IMG/VR virus record: IMGVR_UViG_3300033981_002454
Location: 1 to 64,000 of that record
Source of the DNA: a virus
Length of the DNA: 64,000 nucleotides
Direction: 5' to 3' (one strand)
The stretch's first letter is position 1. Every line of letters starts with the position of its first letter. This document shows, one piece after another, positions 40,157 to 49,852 of this stretch. Made by a program: the position numbers and the translations under genes. The notes beneath the pieces are model-generated. The model did no database searches. It saw only the letters and a list, made by a program, of their open reading frames with translations, and was not told the DNA's origin.

Positions 40157-41686
40157 CTAATACTCGAGCTCTGCCGGACCGCGCCTGAACAACTGGTCCA
40201 GCAGGATCTGAACTCCGTCGGCACAGTCGTCATGGGCTGTGTGCCCAAGGTTCAGCACCTCTTCCAGCACGACAGACCAGTCCCTGTACTTGTTGAATAT
40301 CACGCGGTGGGTTTGGAATAGGCCCATGATCCCGCGGAACCGGGACAGCTTGTCACCGCGAATCCCGGTGACTGGAGACACCCTCAGATTAGTGAGGCCC
40401 CAGTCTTGGTGGGCAATCCTCTGGAAATCACCCTGGAACGATTTTTGATAGGCCACCGATTCAGGCCAGATCATCACATCAGAGCGAGTGGGCCGGTACT
40501 TGCTGCCATCGCGGATCAGCAAATTCCAGTCAGACAAGAGTTCGCACAGGGCCTCTACCTTCTCAATGTTCCCCATGGAGCGCACTCGCCTGTAATCAAT
40601 CAAATAGCCCTTCTCCCCATCCCTGCCGCCGAGCATGAACACGGTCCAGTCATTGCGCTCTTTCAGGCCAGAGGAGAGGTCCATCCCGACGCCGATCATG
40701 TCGAACGTGTCGGGAATGGATCCCTTGATAAACAACTCAGGGGAAATCCCCAGCTCCGCGGATCGCACCGCCTGGTTCATGTACTGATACGCAAAGGAGA
40801 CTCCGTCCTTGCGCTGCAGCCCTAACAGATATTCGAGCCCCCACATTTGCGGCCAGTAGGAGCGCACATCCCCGTCGTTGTTGTATTCAAGGGCGGCCTG
40901 AATCGTGACAGCCCACCCATTGCGTTCAATGAACGTGGTGGCGAACATGTCGTCAAAATGGAACCGGGTGCCCAGGGCGATGGCACGGGCGCCCTCGAAC
41001 ATGGTTGGAACAATGACGCTGTTCCAGTTCGCTTCCATTTCCCTGCGGATTTCTGGATTCGCAATGGACTGCTTGGATTTGATCAGGTCATCCAAAATCA
41101 CAAGACTGCTTCTCTTGGAAGCAATGGTTCCACGCAGGCCCGCGCAGGCGACAGTAAAGGCGTCTTCTCCTCTGACATCAATTCCTGCAAAATCAAAATC
41201 AATCGACCACAACTCGTCTGCTGTTCTCGCCTTGGAGAGGCGAACCATCGGAAAAACTTCCTGATAGTCCGATGACTGAATCAAAGTCTTAATGGCCAGG
41301 CTCTTCCCCCTGGCTACGTCGATGTTGTAGGACACGTAAAGAATCCGCAACAGCTTCCTTTGCAGGGCATGCCGCCCGATCAGCCAGGCGCATAGCAATC
41401 CCACGAAGGTGCTCTTTGCGGATCCCCTGGGACTCAGTAGGCATTCGTTGGGCCCAGCAACATCAAGGAGGTGGTCGCTGCTTTTGCCGGTGATGAACTT
41501 CTCGTGCCACAGCATCATGTGCGGCGCTGGCGGCTTCCCCATCCGGGTGCAAAAGGCCGCGAAATTGTCACGGGCCAGTTGAATGTCTTCTGGAACCGCC
41601 GCATCTGCGGATGTTCTCTTTGGGAGCCTTTTAGCAGCAGCAAGCGTGGAGCGCCTGCGCGCCTGGGCTATCGAAGTGCCAGCCAT
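40157..41686 (-). CDS. terL: Terminase large subunit
   Basis: 509 residues from ATG 41686; a TTG nine bases earlier is possible. The ATPase domain has Walker A SPRGSAKST (about 85-93) and Walker B SLVILDDL (about 190). The nuclease domain has GVGMDLSSG (about 320) and HDDCADGV near the end, the RNase H-like acidic residues. It packages DNA into the prohead through the portal encoded next to it. Confidence 0.92.
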   Translation of the reverse strand: MAGTSIAQARRRSTLAAAKRLPKRTSADAAVPEDIQLARDNFAAFCTRMGKPPAPHMMLWHEKFITGKSSDHLLDVAGPNECLLSPRGSAKSTFVGLLCAWLIGRHALQRKLLRILYVSYNIDVARGKSLAIKTLIQSSDYQEVFPMVRLSKARTADELWSIDFDFAGIDVRGEDAFTVACAGLRGTIASKRSSLVILDDLIKSKQSIANPEIRREMEANWNSVIVPTMFEGARAIALGTRFHFDDMFATTFIERNGWAVTIQAALEYNNDGDVRSYWPQMWGLEYLLGLQRKDGVSFAYQYMNQAVRSAELGISPELFIKGSIPDTFDMIGVGMDLSSGLKERNDWTVFMLGGRDGEKGYLIDYRRVRSMGNIEKVEALCELLSDWNLLIRDGSKYRPTRSDVMIWPESVAYQKSFQGDFQRIAHQDWGLTNLRVSPVTGIRGDKLSRFRGIMGLFQTHRVIFNKYRDWSVVLEEVLNLGHTAHDDCADGVQILLDQLFRRGPAELEY

Positions 41687-41704
41687 AACTGGCAATGTAA
41701 CAAC

Positions 41705-42244
41705 TCAGCGCTCCTCTCTCAGCTGGGCGAGGAAGGTCTCGAATGATTCCTCTAAAACGCTCTGCATTTCGGGGTCGTCAGGAAAGGAATCCTGCACGGT
41801 CTTCAGGAGTCGATCAGCTCCAGCCAGCAGGAGCCCCCGTCGATCTTGGCCGCGCTCCATCCGCTCGATCTCCACCAGGTGCCCTCGCAACTCCTTTGTC
41901 AGAGCAGCGATGAGCCTCGGGTCCGGATTTTCGCAAGCTCGAAGCGCTGCAATATCCTGCTGGAGCCGCACGGCCTCTGCGGTGAGCGCCAGTTTTCGAT
42001 TCAGCCTGGGATAGCGTTCTTTCTGCCAAGACTCCAGCTCGAGAAAGCACGATTCATATCCCATGGCACTGGCATACATCCAGAGCTGGTACACGGAATC
42101 GCGATTGTCGGCCTCTGTTAGGAATCTTTCCCGTTGCTCGTTATTTAGCGAGGAGAGAAAAGCCGATACCCCAGGATGGGAATCAGCCAAAGTATCTGGC
42201 GGCGGCCTTGCCGCGGGAGAACGGAGAGTAACGGCTAATGGCAC
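41705..42244 (-). CDS. Possible terminase small subunit
   Basis: 179 residues from GTG 42244, which overlaps the preceding gene by 62 bases; a TTG at 42190 would cut the overlap to eight bases. Helical and charged (VSAFLSSLNNEQRERFLTEAD, LTAEAVRLQQDIAAL, LTKELRGHLVEIERMERGQD). Only its place immediately before the large terminase gene supports the name. No HTH is obvious. Confidence 0.5.
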   Translation of the reverse strand: MPLAVTLRSPAARPPPDTLADSHPGVSAFLSSLNNEQRERFLTEADNRDSVYQLWMYASAMGYESCFLELESWQKERYPRLNRKLALTAEAVRLQQDIAALRACENPDPRLIAALTKELRGHLVEIERMERGQDRRGLLLAGADRLLKTVQDSFPDDPEMQSVLEESFETFLAQLREER

Positions 42245-45032
42245 CCCTCGCGTCGGCCCTTAGGCGCAGGGCCTCGTCGGTTCCTTGAGTGAGGGTCTTG
42301 CGCTCTTGCTCTCCAGCCATGCCGATTCGGCGCTCCTCGCTGGTGTTGCGGTCGCGGCCTATGCGCTCTTGAGAATCGGCGCTGTACCGGCCAAGGCGCT
42401 CCCGGCTGTCATCGCTGTACTTAGCAAGGCGCTCCTGAGAGTCGGACGTGTAACGTGTCCGCTCGGATTCCTGCTCTTGCCCAAAGCGGGATGCCCGCTC
42501 CTGGCTGTCGGAGGAATACCGGGTTCCCTCGAGGGCCCGATCAGCCCCATACATCTGGCCGCGGACCTGGGTCTGGGTGCCTTTGAGGGCTTGATCGGCA
42601 CCATACTTGCTAGTCCTCTCTTGAGAATCAGCTGTATAGCGAGTCCGCTCAGATTCTTGTTGTTGACCAAAACGAGAGGATCGCTCCTGGCTATCAGAGG
42701 AATACCGGGTTCCCTCGAGGGCCCGATCAGCCCCATACATCTGGCCGCGAACCTGGGTCTGGGTGCCTTTGAGGGCTTGATCGGCACCATACTTGCTAGT
42801 CCTCTCTTGAGAATCAGCTGTATAGCGAGTCCGCTCAGATTCTTGTTGTTGACCAAAACGAGAGGATCGCTCCTGGCTATCAGAGGAATACCGGGTGGCG
42901 TCAAGAGAGCGGTCAGCGCCATACATTTGGCCGCGGACCTGAGCCTGGGTCCCCCTTAGGGCTTGATCAGCGCCGTACTTGCTGGTCCTCTCCTGGGAAT
43001 CGGCCGTGTACTTGGTCCGGCCACTCTCTGCGTCCTGGCTGTAGCGGCTAATGGCCCGCTGGGTGTCAGCCGTGTATCTCGTCCTGCCACTTTCCGCATC
43101 CTGCCCATAGCGGGAGGATCGCTCTTGGCTATCAGAGGAATACCGGGTGGCATCAAGGGAGCGATCAGCCCCGTACATCTGACCGCGAACCTGGGCCCTG
43201 GTGCCTCTTAGGGTCTGATCAGCGCCGTACTTACTGGTTCTCTCCTGGGAGTCCGCGGTGTAACGTGTGCGTCCGGTCTCCTCTTTTTGGCCGAGAGCGA
43301 ATCGCTCGCTCTCCCGGTCCTGGGAGTACCGGTTGATGTCCCGCTGGGTGTCAGCTGTGTACCTGGTGCGCCCCGTTTCGGCATCTTGTGAGTACCGAAC
43401 GCGGCCAGTCTCCTCCCGCTGACCAAGGCCAAATCGGTCAGTTTCGGCGTCCTGTGCATAGCGAAGGCGTCCAGTCTCTTCCCGCTGGCCAAGGGTGAAC
43501 CTGCCAGTTTCTTGATCCTGGGCGTAGCGAGAGCGGGCGCTCTCCGCATCCTGTGAGTATCTGACCCGCCCGGTCTCTTCTCGCTGGCCAAGGCCAAACC
43601 TGTCGGTTTCAGCATCTTGCGCGTAACGAAGGCGACCGGTCTCCTCTCTTTGGCCAAGAGTGAACCTTCCGGTCTCTTGGTCCTGGCTGTATCGAGAGCG
43701 GGCGGTTTCTGCATCTTGCGAATACCTGACTCGCCCGGTCTCCTGTCTCTGGCCAAACTTGAATCTGCCAGTCTCTTGCTCTTGGGCAAATCGGGAACGA
43801 CCCGTCTCTGCGTCCTGGGAATATCTGACTCGGCCAGTTTCCTCTCTTTGGCCAAGACCGAACCTGTCGGTCTCGGCATCCTGGGCATACCGAAGGCGAC
43901 CAGTCTCTTGTTCTTGCGTGAATCGAGAGCGCCCCGTCTCTGCGTCCTGGGAGTACCTGACGCGTCCAGTTTCTTCTCTTTGGCCAAGACCAAACCTGTC
44001 GGTCTCTGCGTCCTGGGCGTAACGAAGACGTCCAGTCTCTTCTCTTTGGCCAAGATTAAATCGACCTGTCTCCGCGTCCTGAGAGTATCTGACACGTCCG
44101 GTTTCCTCTCGCTGGCCAAGGCCAAACCTATCGGTCTCGGCGTCCTGGGCGTAGCGTAGGCGGCCGGTCTCTTCTCTTTGACCAAGATTAAATCGACCTG
44201 TCTCTGCGTCCTGAGAGTATCTGACACGTCCAGTTTCTTCTCTTTGGCCAAGACCAAACCTGTCAGTCTCGGCGTCTTGAGCGTAACGAAGACGTCCAGT
44301 CTCTTCTCTTTGGCCGAGATTGAATCGACCCGTTTCTGCGTCTTGTGCGTAGCGAACGCGGCCGGTCTCTTCTCGCTGGCCAAGGGTGAATCTGCCTGTC
44401 TCCTGCTCCTGGCCGAAGCGGAAGCGGCCAGTCTCCTGGTCTTGCCCGTAACGTGATCGCCCTGTTTCTGCGTCCTGAGAATAACGATTGATTGCTGTCT
44501 GAGCATCAGTCGTATAACGGCTCCTGCCGCTTTCTGCGTCTTGGGCGTACTTTGTCCCCTCTAGTTGTCTGTCGTAGGCGTACTTCTGTCCGCCGACCCT
44601 GATGCCCTCAAGGTCTCGATCAATGACTCCTCTTTCATTCTGCAGGCGGCTTTGAATGTTTCCCTGCTCCTGCTGCAGGTAATTTTCGTTGGCCGTGTCG
44701 GCCTGTCTTAGTTGAAGCTGAATATCTCTGTCGACCCCGGACTGCCTGGTGTAACTGTCATCGGCGATGGACTGGGACTGCCGGGCATAGTCCAATGCCT
44801 TTGGCGCCATGGCATCGGTGTACCTGACGTTTAAGCCAAGCTGCTCTTCACCGATGCGCTTCCCCATTTGGAAGTCTTCTTCTGCCGCCTCTTTATAGGC
44901 CCTCGCCCGATCAGCAGCGGACTTCTGGTTGTCCTTGCTGGAGGACTTGCTCTTGCTAGAGGACTTGCTCTTGCTAGAGGAGTTGCTCTTGCTAGAGGAG
45001 TTGCTCTTGTTGTTCGACTTTTTAGGAGCCAT
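42183..45032 (-). CDS. 949-residue virion-type protein built of 11-residue repeats
   Basis: The start KKSNNKSNSSSKS is a Ser/Lys run. From about residue 160, units such as ETGRFRFGQEQ, ETGRVRYAQDA and ETDRFGLGQRE repeat every 11 residues without gaps. From about 600, a 55-residue (5 x 11) super-repeat appears (RTRYTADSQERTSKYGADQ, then QVRGQMYGADRSLDATRYS). Hendecads predict a long, slightly right-handed coiled coil or amphipathic rod. It precedes the terminase genes. It could be an internal or fibrous virion protein; membrane-active alpha-11 helices are another option. Confidence 0.75.
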   Translation of the reverse strand: MAPKKSNNKSNSSSKSNSSSKSKSSSKSKSSSKDNQKSAADRARAYKEAAEEDFQMGKRIGEEQLGLNVRYTDAMAPKALDYARQSQSIADDSYTRQSGVDRDIQLQLRQADTANENYLQQEQGNIQSRLQNERGVIDRDLEGIRVGGQKYAYDRQLEGTKYAQDAESGRSRYTTDAQTAINRYSQDAETGRSRYGQDQETGRFRFGQEQETGRFTLGQREETGRVRYAQDAETGRFNLGQREETGRLRYAQDAETDRFGLGQREETGRVRYSQDAETGRFNLGQREETGRLRYAQDAETDRFGLGQREETGRVRYSQDAETGRFNLGQREETGRLRYAQDAETDRFGLGQREETGRVRYSQDAETGRSRFTQEQETGRLRYAQDAETDRFGLGQREETGRVRYSQDAETGRSRFAQEQETGRFKFGQRQETGRVRYSQDAETARSRYSQDQETGRFTLGQREETGRLRYAQDAETDRFGLGQREETGRVRYSQDAESARSRYAQDQETGRFTLGQREETGRLRYAQDAETDRFGLGQREETGRVRYSQDAETGRTRYTADTQRDINRYSQDRESERFALGQKEETGRTRYTADSQERTSKYGADQTLRGTRAQVRGQMYGADRSLDATRYSSDSQERSSRYGQDAESGRTRYTADTQRAISRYSQDAESGRTKYTADSQERTSKYGADQALRGTQAQVRGQMYGADRSLDATRYSSDSQERSSRFGQQQESERTRYTADSQERTSKYGADQALKGTQTQVRGQMYGADRALEGTRYSSDSQERSSRFGQQQESERTRYTADSQERTSKYGADQALKGTQTQVRGQMYGADRALEGTRYSSDSQERASRFGQEQESERTRYTSDSQERLAKYSDDSRERLGRYSADSQERIGRDRNTSEERRIGMAGEQERKTLTQGTDEALRLRADARGAISRYSPFSRGKAAARYFG

Positions 45033-45035
45033 TGT

Positions 45036-45674
45036 TTACGCCCCGAACATCCCCAGAACCGTCCCCAGCAGCGCTGGTGCGTTTGCCGCTAGCACTGTTC
45101 CGAGCTTGGGTCTCATTCTTTCCTGCATTTCCATCATTCGTTGGTAGCTTCTTTCCCTTTCCCGCTCTTCAGCATTGATCGCGTACTGAAGGCCGTTTGT
45201 GAGAAGATTAGATTGCTGTGCCAGGACCCCATCGTTGACCATGGGGAACACAGCCTGAAAAGCGGTCGTAGCACCCTTCCTCTGCGTGGCATCGTAACTT
45301 TCGCTTGCTTGCCCCGCGGTCACTATGGTCTTTCTGTCCTGCTCTCCCTTGCCTTCGCCTATCTGTATGGTCGATGCCGTCTTGACAGGAATGATCCGGT
45401 TCAGCAGCTCGGTTTCACTAGCCTGCTTTGCGATACCACGCGTTAGATCGTTATCCTTGCCTTGCTCCCCACGGTTGAACGCTTTGTTTGCGTTTTGCTC
45501 GTCAATTGCGGTGAGCCCTCTCAGTTGCCCAAAGAAATCCTGCTGGGCCAGGGCTCGCCGCGTTCGCTCTTCGGCCTCCTTTTCCAGCCGCAGCCTCCTT
45601 TGATCGTTTCGCGCCGCTGTCGACTGGCTGGGGTCAATAGCTTTGCCGACCCCGTAGAGAAAGTTCCCAACCAT
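45036..45674 (-). CDS. Helical virion-type protein with hydrophobic C-terminus
   Basis: 212 residues; AGGAG lies eight bases before ATG 45674. Charged helices (DQRRLRLEKEAEERTRRALAQ) lead to a hydrophobic end (APALLGTVLGMFGA). Such tails are typical of the small internal proteins in this block. It ends three bases before the repeat protein starts. Confidence 0.55.
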   Translation of the reverse strand: MVGNFLYGVGKAIDPSQSTAARNDQRRLRLEKEAEERTRRALAQQDFFGQLRGLTAIDEQNANKAFNRGEQGKDNDLTRGIAKQASETELLNRIIPVKTASTIQIGEGKGEQDRKTIVTAGQASESYDATQRKGATTAFQAVFPMVNDGVLAQQSNLLTNGLQYAINAEERERERSYQRMMEMQERMRPKLGTVLAANAPALLGTVLGMFGA

Positions 45675-45711
45675 GGCCTAATCTCCTCGGATGCCAGACT
45701 TGTCAGTCATG

Positions 45712-46245
45712 CTAGCCCGGCCGGAAATAGGAGAGTCGAGGTGCGGTCCATAGATCCTTGTTTGAGTTGATTAGATCCGCCTGAAATGCAAGGGGCACGG
45801 CTGCTCCCAAGTTGTTGACATTGGCAGCTATCTCGCTTGCGTCCTGAAGTGCTTTGATCCCCACGTCAGTCATGGATGGTCGTTGTTCTATGGACTTCTG
45901 ATATGCATTCATCAGGGATTTGCCCCCCTCGGTAGGGAAGCCAGCTACAGCATTAGCGATATTGGCTAACGCACCTGTATTGGCAAGAGCAAAGAGGCGA
46001 TCACTGAATTTAGGCTTGGCCGACTTCGCGCTGCCGGGTGCAAGTTCTCGCAAGCTTTGCTCGTGCTTCCACCTATCGGACTCCAGTTCCGTATCAAGAC
46101 GCAGCTGGCTCGCTCTGAGCTCGGCGTCCTGCTCATCTCTGCTCCGCTGGGCGGCGGCGAACCCACCAGCGCCGGGGATAATCTGCGGGCCCGGCAGTCC
46201 CCTTGTTAGGTCTGCGAATGTGCTTTGCGGCAGGATGTATGCCAT
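45712..46245 (-). CDS. Hypothetical virion-type protein
   Basis: 177 residues; ATG 46245 overlaps the previous stop (TAATG). Gly/Pro-rich start (RGLPGPQIIPGAGGFAAAQ), charged middle helix and an Ala-rich segment (ALANTGALANIANAVAGFP). No family recognised. Confidence 0.5.
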   Translation of the reverse strand: MAYILPQSTFADLTRGLPGPQIIPGAGGFAAAQRSRDEQDAELRASQLRLDTELESDRWKHEQSLRELAPGSAKSAKPKFSDRLFALANTGALANIANAVAGFPTEGGKSLMNAYQKSIEQRPSMTDVGIKALQDASEIAANVNNLGAAVPLAFQADLINSNKDLWTAPRLSYFRPG

Positions 46246-46919
46246 TAGGCGAATCCCCCAAGAGCGTATTGAGCGAGAGCGGTGGAGAACCCGTTGTCCT
46301 GTACGGGTGGCCGATTGACTACCCCGTAAAGAGCAGAGCGATAGGCATCGAGTCCGCGGGCTCTCTCTTCAAGCAGCATTTGATCTGCGTACCCGCGTAA
46401 CGCCAAATCTTGCTGACTGCGCATCAAAGGAAGCGAAGCCTCCTGAGCTTCTCTTTGGAGTCGCGCCTGAGACTCGAACAGCCGCTCATTCATCCTGATC
46501 TGCTGCGAGAGGGCGTCCCCCTTTGTGAACCCTGCCACCCCTTGACCGACGTTGGCCCCTACCCCTGCAAGAGCCAATCCGCCGAGGGCCCCGCCAATGG
46601 TTCCCCCCACTTGACCACCGAGTCTCACTCCGGGGATGTCTGGATTCAATGGCTTACCAGTGCGGTAAGCAAGGGATCGCCCGCCCCTCCTGCCCAGGTA
46701 CGAGCCAAGGAGCGCCCCGGGAATTCCAACACCAAGGCTGCCCACTGCGGCACCTATGTTGTCAGACGTATCACGCGTGGGATCGGGATTATTCAGCTGG
46801 CTTGCTGCTTGGAAGATGAGTGGCCCGTAGGTCGCAGCAGCCATCAGCCCCTGGCGGGTCATGAGTCCCGACAATCCAGACAGGAATGAGCCACCTGCGG
46901 CTAGAGCGGGCAGCGGCAT
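46245..46919 (-). CDS. Glycine-zipper membrane-active virion-type protein
   Basis: 224 residues. Gly-rich hydrophobic stretches (AAVGSLGVGIPGALLGSYLG and GGTIGGALGGLALAGVGANVG) resemble glycine zippers of phage injection proteins, followed by a charged helix (RLQREAQEASLPLMRSQQDL). It may form part of a DNA-delivery channel. Inferred from composition. Confidence 0.55.
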   Translation of the reverse strand: MPLPALAAGGSFLSGLSGLMTRQGLMAAATYGPLIFQAASQLNNPDPTRDTSDNIGAAVGSLGVGIPGALLGSYLGRRGGRSLAYRTGKPLNPDIPGVRLGGQVGGTIGGALGGLALAGVGANVGQGVAGFTKGDALSQQIRMNERLFESQARLQREAQEASLPLMRSQQDLALRGYADQMLLEERARGLDAYRSALYGVVNRPPVQDNGFSTALAQYALGGFA

Positions 46920-46971
46920 TGTTCAGGGCTCCTCATTGTGTTGATTCTAGTGAGCATCGATAGGTGGCCTG

Positions 46972-47439
46972 TTAGGAGAAAGCATTGATACCGGCACTGA
47001 TGAGAGGCCCGACGCCTGGGATAAAGCTTGCAGCAGAGCTGACAAGTCCGAGGACTCCTCTTCTCCTTTGTTGTCCTTGGGCCCTCTTTTGTGCTTCCTC
47101 CTGGGCCTCCTTCGCAATCTTGGAGGTACTGTCTTGCAGTTTGAAGCCTCTTTCCTGAGCCTCGAGCGCAAAGTCGTGTTCGTCATCCTCGTAGGCTTTT
47201 TGCCAGTCCTCAAGTGAGTCCTGCGCGAAGCTGTCCTTGGCGCCGCTGTATTTGAACTGGGAGCTGCCAAACTTATTGTCAAATGGATTGAAACTGCTGG
47301 AGATATTGCTTTTGTAGGCGGGGTCCTTGTCGAAGGAAGGCCAGGCGCTGGAGCGTGCTTTCCTAGCGGCGCGTGCTCGATCAAATGCGAGCTTTTGAGA
47401 CTGCATTCGATCGTCTCTGCCGGCGGAGTAGTAACTCAT
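46972..47439 (-). CDS. Virion-type protein, paralogue of its upstream neighbour
   Basis: 155 residues; ATG 47439 overlaps the preceding stop. Residues 2-28 (YYSAGRDDRMQSQKLAFDRARAA) align with GGYRAFAGREDQMERQKLAL of the neighbour. The C-terminus is hydrophobic (GVLGLVSSAASFIPGVGPLI), a small membrane-inserting tail. Confidence 0.55.
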   Translation of the reverse strand: MSYYSAGRDDRMQSQKLAFDRARAARKARSSAWPSFDKDPAYKSNISSSFNPFDNKFGSSQFKYSGAKDSFAQDSLEDWQKAYEDDEHDFALEAQERGFKLQDSTSKIAKEAQEEAQKRAQGQQRRRGVLGLVSSAASFIPGVGPLISAGINAFS

Positions 47440-47867
47440 GGGTTAAAGGCTTTCGAGGGGTCAAAGCCCCAAGAGCTACGCGTGTTTAGAAAATCAGAGG
47501 TTACATCCCTTACTGCCTGTGGAACCTCATTCCGCCTCGACATATTGAAGGTCGTCTCTATGGGCCGAGTGTTGTCAGTTTTTGGCCGGAACAATCCCTG
47601 CTCCTTTGCAATTCCTAAAGCAGTTGAAGCAGCGTTGGCCGCAGAAGATACCCAGTCCTTCGGCTGGAATGGCACCTTGTATTCCTTGGCCATTTTCTCT
47701 CCTTGTTTGTATTCATTTTCAAGTAGTTCGCGCTTCTTCTCTCGGGCGCGCTCCAGTGCAAGCTTTTGTCTTTCCATCTGATCCTCCCTACCCGCAAAGG
47801 CGCGATATCCGCCGCCCTCGAAGGCGTTGCTGAACGGACTCGCTCCTGGGTTAAACGGATCGAACAT
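47436..47867 (-). CDS. Virion-type protein, paralogue of its downstream neighbour
   Basis: 143 residues. An N-terminal AGREDQMERQKLALERAREKK module is shared with the next gene; the rest (DWVSSAANAASTALGIAKEQG) is a short amphipathic helix and a polar end. Probably a duplication product. Confidence 0.5.
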   Translation of the reverse strand: MFDPFNPGASPFSNAFEGGGYRAFAGREDQMERQKLALERAREKKRELLENEYKQGEKMAKEYKVPFQPKDWVSSAANAASTALGIAKEQGLFRPKTDNTRPIETTFNMSRRNEVPQAVRDVTSDFLNTRSSWGFDPSKAFNP

Positions 47868-47891
47868 GGGAAAAGGTGCCCGGTTTCAATT

Positions 47892-49208
47892 CTAGTACGC
47901 TTCCACGGGTGTCAATTCTTCTGACTGCTTCTGGCGGTTTTCCTCCGCATTGGCCGCCCTGCGCATCTGCTCCATCAGCGAGGCTCCGGCAGCCGTGATA
48001 CTGAGTCCAGCAGCTGAGCCGCCAACGCCTCCGAGGAAGAGTGCATCTTCTATTTGGTTCTGAGCCTGTCTCTTCCGTTGTGAGGTTTTAGAGATCAACC
48101 TGTTGAGGTCCCTGCTTTTTTGCTCAGCCCTCTCGCGCTCCTGGTTAATAGAGGCGGCCCATCCGGATAGACGTGAATCCTCGGAGGTGGGAGACATGCG
48201 ATCCAGTCTCTCGATCTCGCGATCCACTTCCAGTGCTTGCTTGCGGAGTTGGCCGATTTTATCGTCCATTCTTTGTTGGGCCTGGAATTTATTGATCCTC
48301 CCGCTGGATGCCAGTCGCTTGCCGGCCATCCTCACTCCAAGGGCCCCTCCGGCAACGCCAGCCGCGACGGGGAGAATCCCGGTCAAAAGTGGAATCGGCT
48401 TGCCCAACAGGTTGACTTCCGCTCCGTGAATCCCGTCCATGTTGACCTTCACGGGCATGGGGTTTCCATGAAGGTAGGCCTTGTAGGACTCGTATTCGTC
48501 CCTAGAAACGTCTGGTCGTTCCTGAATGAAATCCTTGTACGGCAGAAGGCTTCCTGTCATGCCAAGCGAGCGCAGTCCAGCCTCCATGAGTGGATTGGAG
48601 GACTCAGTTCGATCCTCCTCATCAGGGAGTACCGCCGAATATCCAGGCTGCCGGAAGAGGTTCCCGACTGCGGCGCTGGCCCCTAGGACGAGGGGGAAAG
48701 TCGCAGAGACTGCGTAGTGCTGGCGAGTAAATGGAGTCTTCGGCGCGCCTGGTATTCCCCTGAGGGAATGATGCATAGCCTGCTGCCCCGCGGCAGATGA
48801 GGCTGCCTGGAAGGCGTTGATGAACCACCACAGGGATTGCGCGCCTTGGCTGGTGGCGTCTGCCGCAAGCATTCCTGCTCCTTGGGCTGCTCGTCGCGCT
48901 GCCTCTGCGGCAATCCCGTCTTTCTTTGGAATCGAGTCGGGGTACTCGCCCAATCGGACTGTTTGATCACGGAAAACCGGATCCTCGAGGCGTTCACGGT
49001 CGAACTCCTCCATTTGCTTTTTGCTATACCCGCCGGGGAGGCCTGCCATGGCCTGGCGGATTGCATGTAGAGACTGGGGCCTTTGGGCGAGCACCTCGAA
49101 GGGGCTCAATTCACGGTTTTCCCCGTTGATCCGAGTGGAGGCCCGGTAGGCGTGAGCGGCGATGTCTCTTAGCCCCAGCCCTGTTCGCGGGATCTTCGGG
49201 AACTCCAT
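47892..49208 (-). CDS. Large membrane-associated virion-type protein
   Basis: 438 residues. Hydrophobic segments FPLVLGASAAVGNLF and LLTGILPVAAGVAGGALGV, a coiled coil (LRKQALEVDREIERLDRM and RERAEQKSRDLNRLISK) and a third segment (LFLGGVGGSAAGLSITAAGAS). Stop-start overlap (TGATG) with the gene before. Resembles internal/ejection proteins by composition only. Confidence 0.55.
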   Translation of the reverse strand: MEFPKIPRTGLGLRDIAAHAYRASTRINGENRELSPFEVLAQRPQSLHAIRQAMAGLPGGYSKKQMEEFDRERLEDPVFRDQTVRLGEYPDSIPKKDGIAAEAARRAAQGAGMLAADATSQGAQSLWWFINAFQAASSAAGQQAMHHSLRGIPGAPKTPFTRQHYAVSATFPLVLGASAAVGNLFRQPGYSAVLPDEEDRTESSNPLMEAGLRSLGMTGSLLPYKDFIQERPDVSRDEYESYKAYLHGNPMPVKVNMDGIHGAEVNLLGKPIPLLTGILPVAAGVAGGALGVRMAGKRLASSGRINKFQAQQRMDDKIGQLRKQALEVDREIERLDRMSPTSEDSRLSGWAASINQERERAEQKSRDLNRLISKTSQRKRQAQNQIEDALFLGGVGGSAAGLSITAAGASLMEQMRRAANAEENRQKQSEELTPVEAY

Positions 49209-49846
49209 CAGCCAAGTCCCCCGAGGCCAGGGAAGCCCTCGAAGCCATACGAGGACAGCGCTGCTCCAGCCCCGCCATAGCCAGCCAGTGCCTGGGTCCG
49301 GCGCTGCCGCTCTTGTTCCGCTTCTGCCAGAATCTGTTCGCGATAGGCGCGCTTGTCGTTCTCCTGCATGGCCATGGCGACCTGGTTGTAGCGCTCGATG
49401 GCGCTATTGGTGAAGGGGTTCTGGACGACGCCAGACCCCCAGAGCGCTGTTTCGGCCCCCATGCCGGCCACACCCTGGATGCCCATTTCCCAGCCTGGAG
49501 ATAGCGGGCGCTTGCTGACACGGCCAATCCCTCTACTCAAACCCGCGCCGAGCAGTCGTCCCCCCATCCCGACGGGAATCGAGGTGGCCGCGTCAAATGC
49601 TGCGGCACCGGCTCTTTCCCCGAATGACGCGCCTTCGTATCCTGTGGCCCTGTCTTGTCCGGGCAGGGAGAAGCCAGTCATTCCAGCAAAGAGGAGGTTG
49701 CTGCCCAGGTCCATGGCGATATCTGGCGCCGCAGCGGAGAGGGACTCCATGGAGCGAATGCGCGGACCAGCGGCCAACCCCGGGTAGAGGACCTTGAGTG
49801 CCTTCGAGGCGAACGGAGCAGCAGCTGCAAATCGAAGGGGAAGCAT
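49208..49846 (-). CDS. Gly/Ala-rich virion-type protein
   Basis: 212 residues. Ala-rich N-terminus (RFAAAAPFASKALKVLYPGLAAG), Gly-rich middle and a Gln/Glu helix (EQILAEAEQERQRRTQAL). It ends in overlap with the next gene. Function unknown. Confidence 0.5.
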   Translation of the reverse strand: MLPLRFAAAAPFASKALKVLYPGLAAGPRIRSMESLSAAAPDIAMDLGSNLLFAGMTGFSLPGQDRATGYEGASFGERAGAAAFDAATSIPVGMGGRLLGAGLSRGIGRVSKRPLSPGWEMGIQGVAGMGAETALWGSGVVQNPFTNSAIERYNQVAMAMQENDKRAYREQILAEAEQERQRRTQALAGYGGAGAALSSYGFEGFPGLGGLG

Positions 49847-49852
49847 GGCGTG

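Noticed and set aside
43208-44506. 432-codon second ORF on the same strand inside the 11-residue-repeat gene
   Set aside because: A 33-bp repeat keeps alternative frames open. The product is a Lys/Arg/Pro-rich shadow with no start context.
42183-45032. Tape-measure protein
   Set aside because: The repeat protein is hydrophilic and lies before the terminase rather than among tail genes, so the label is not supported.
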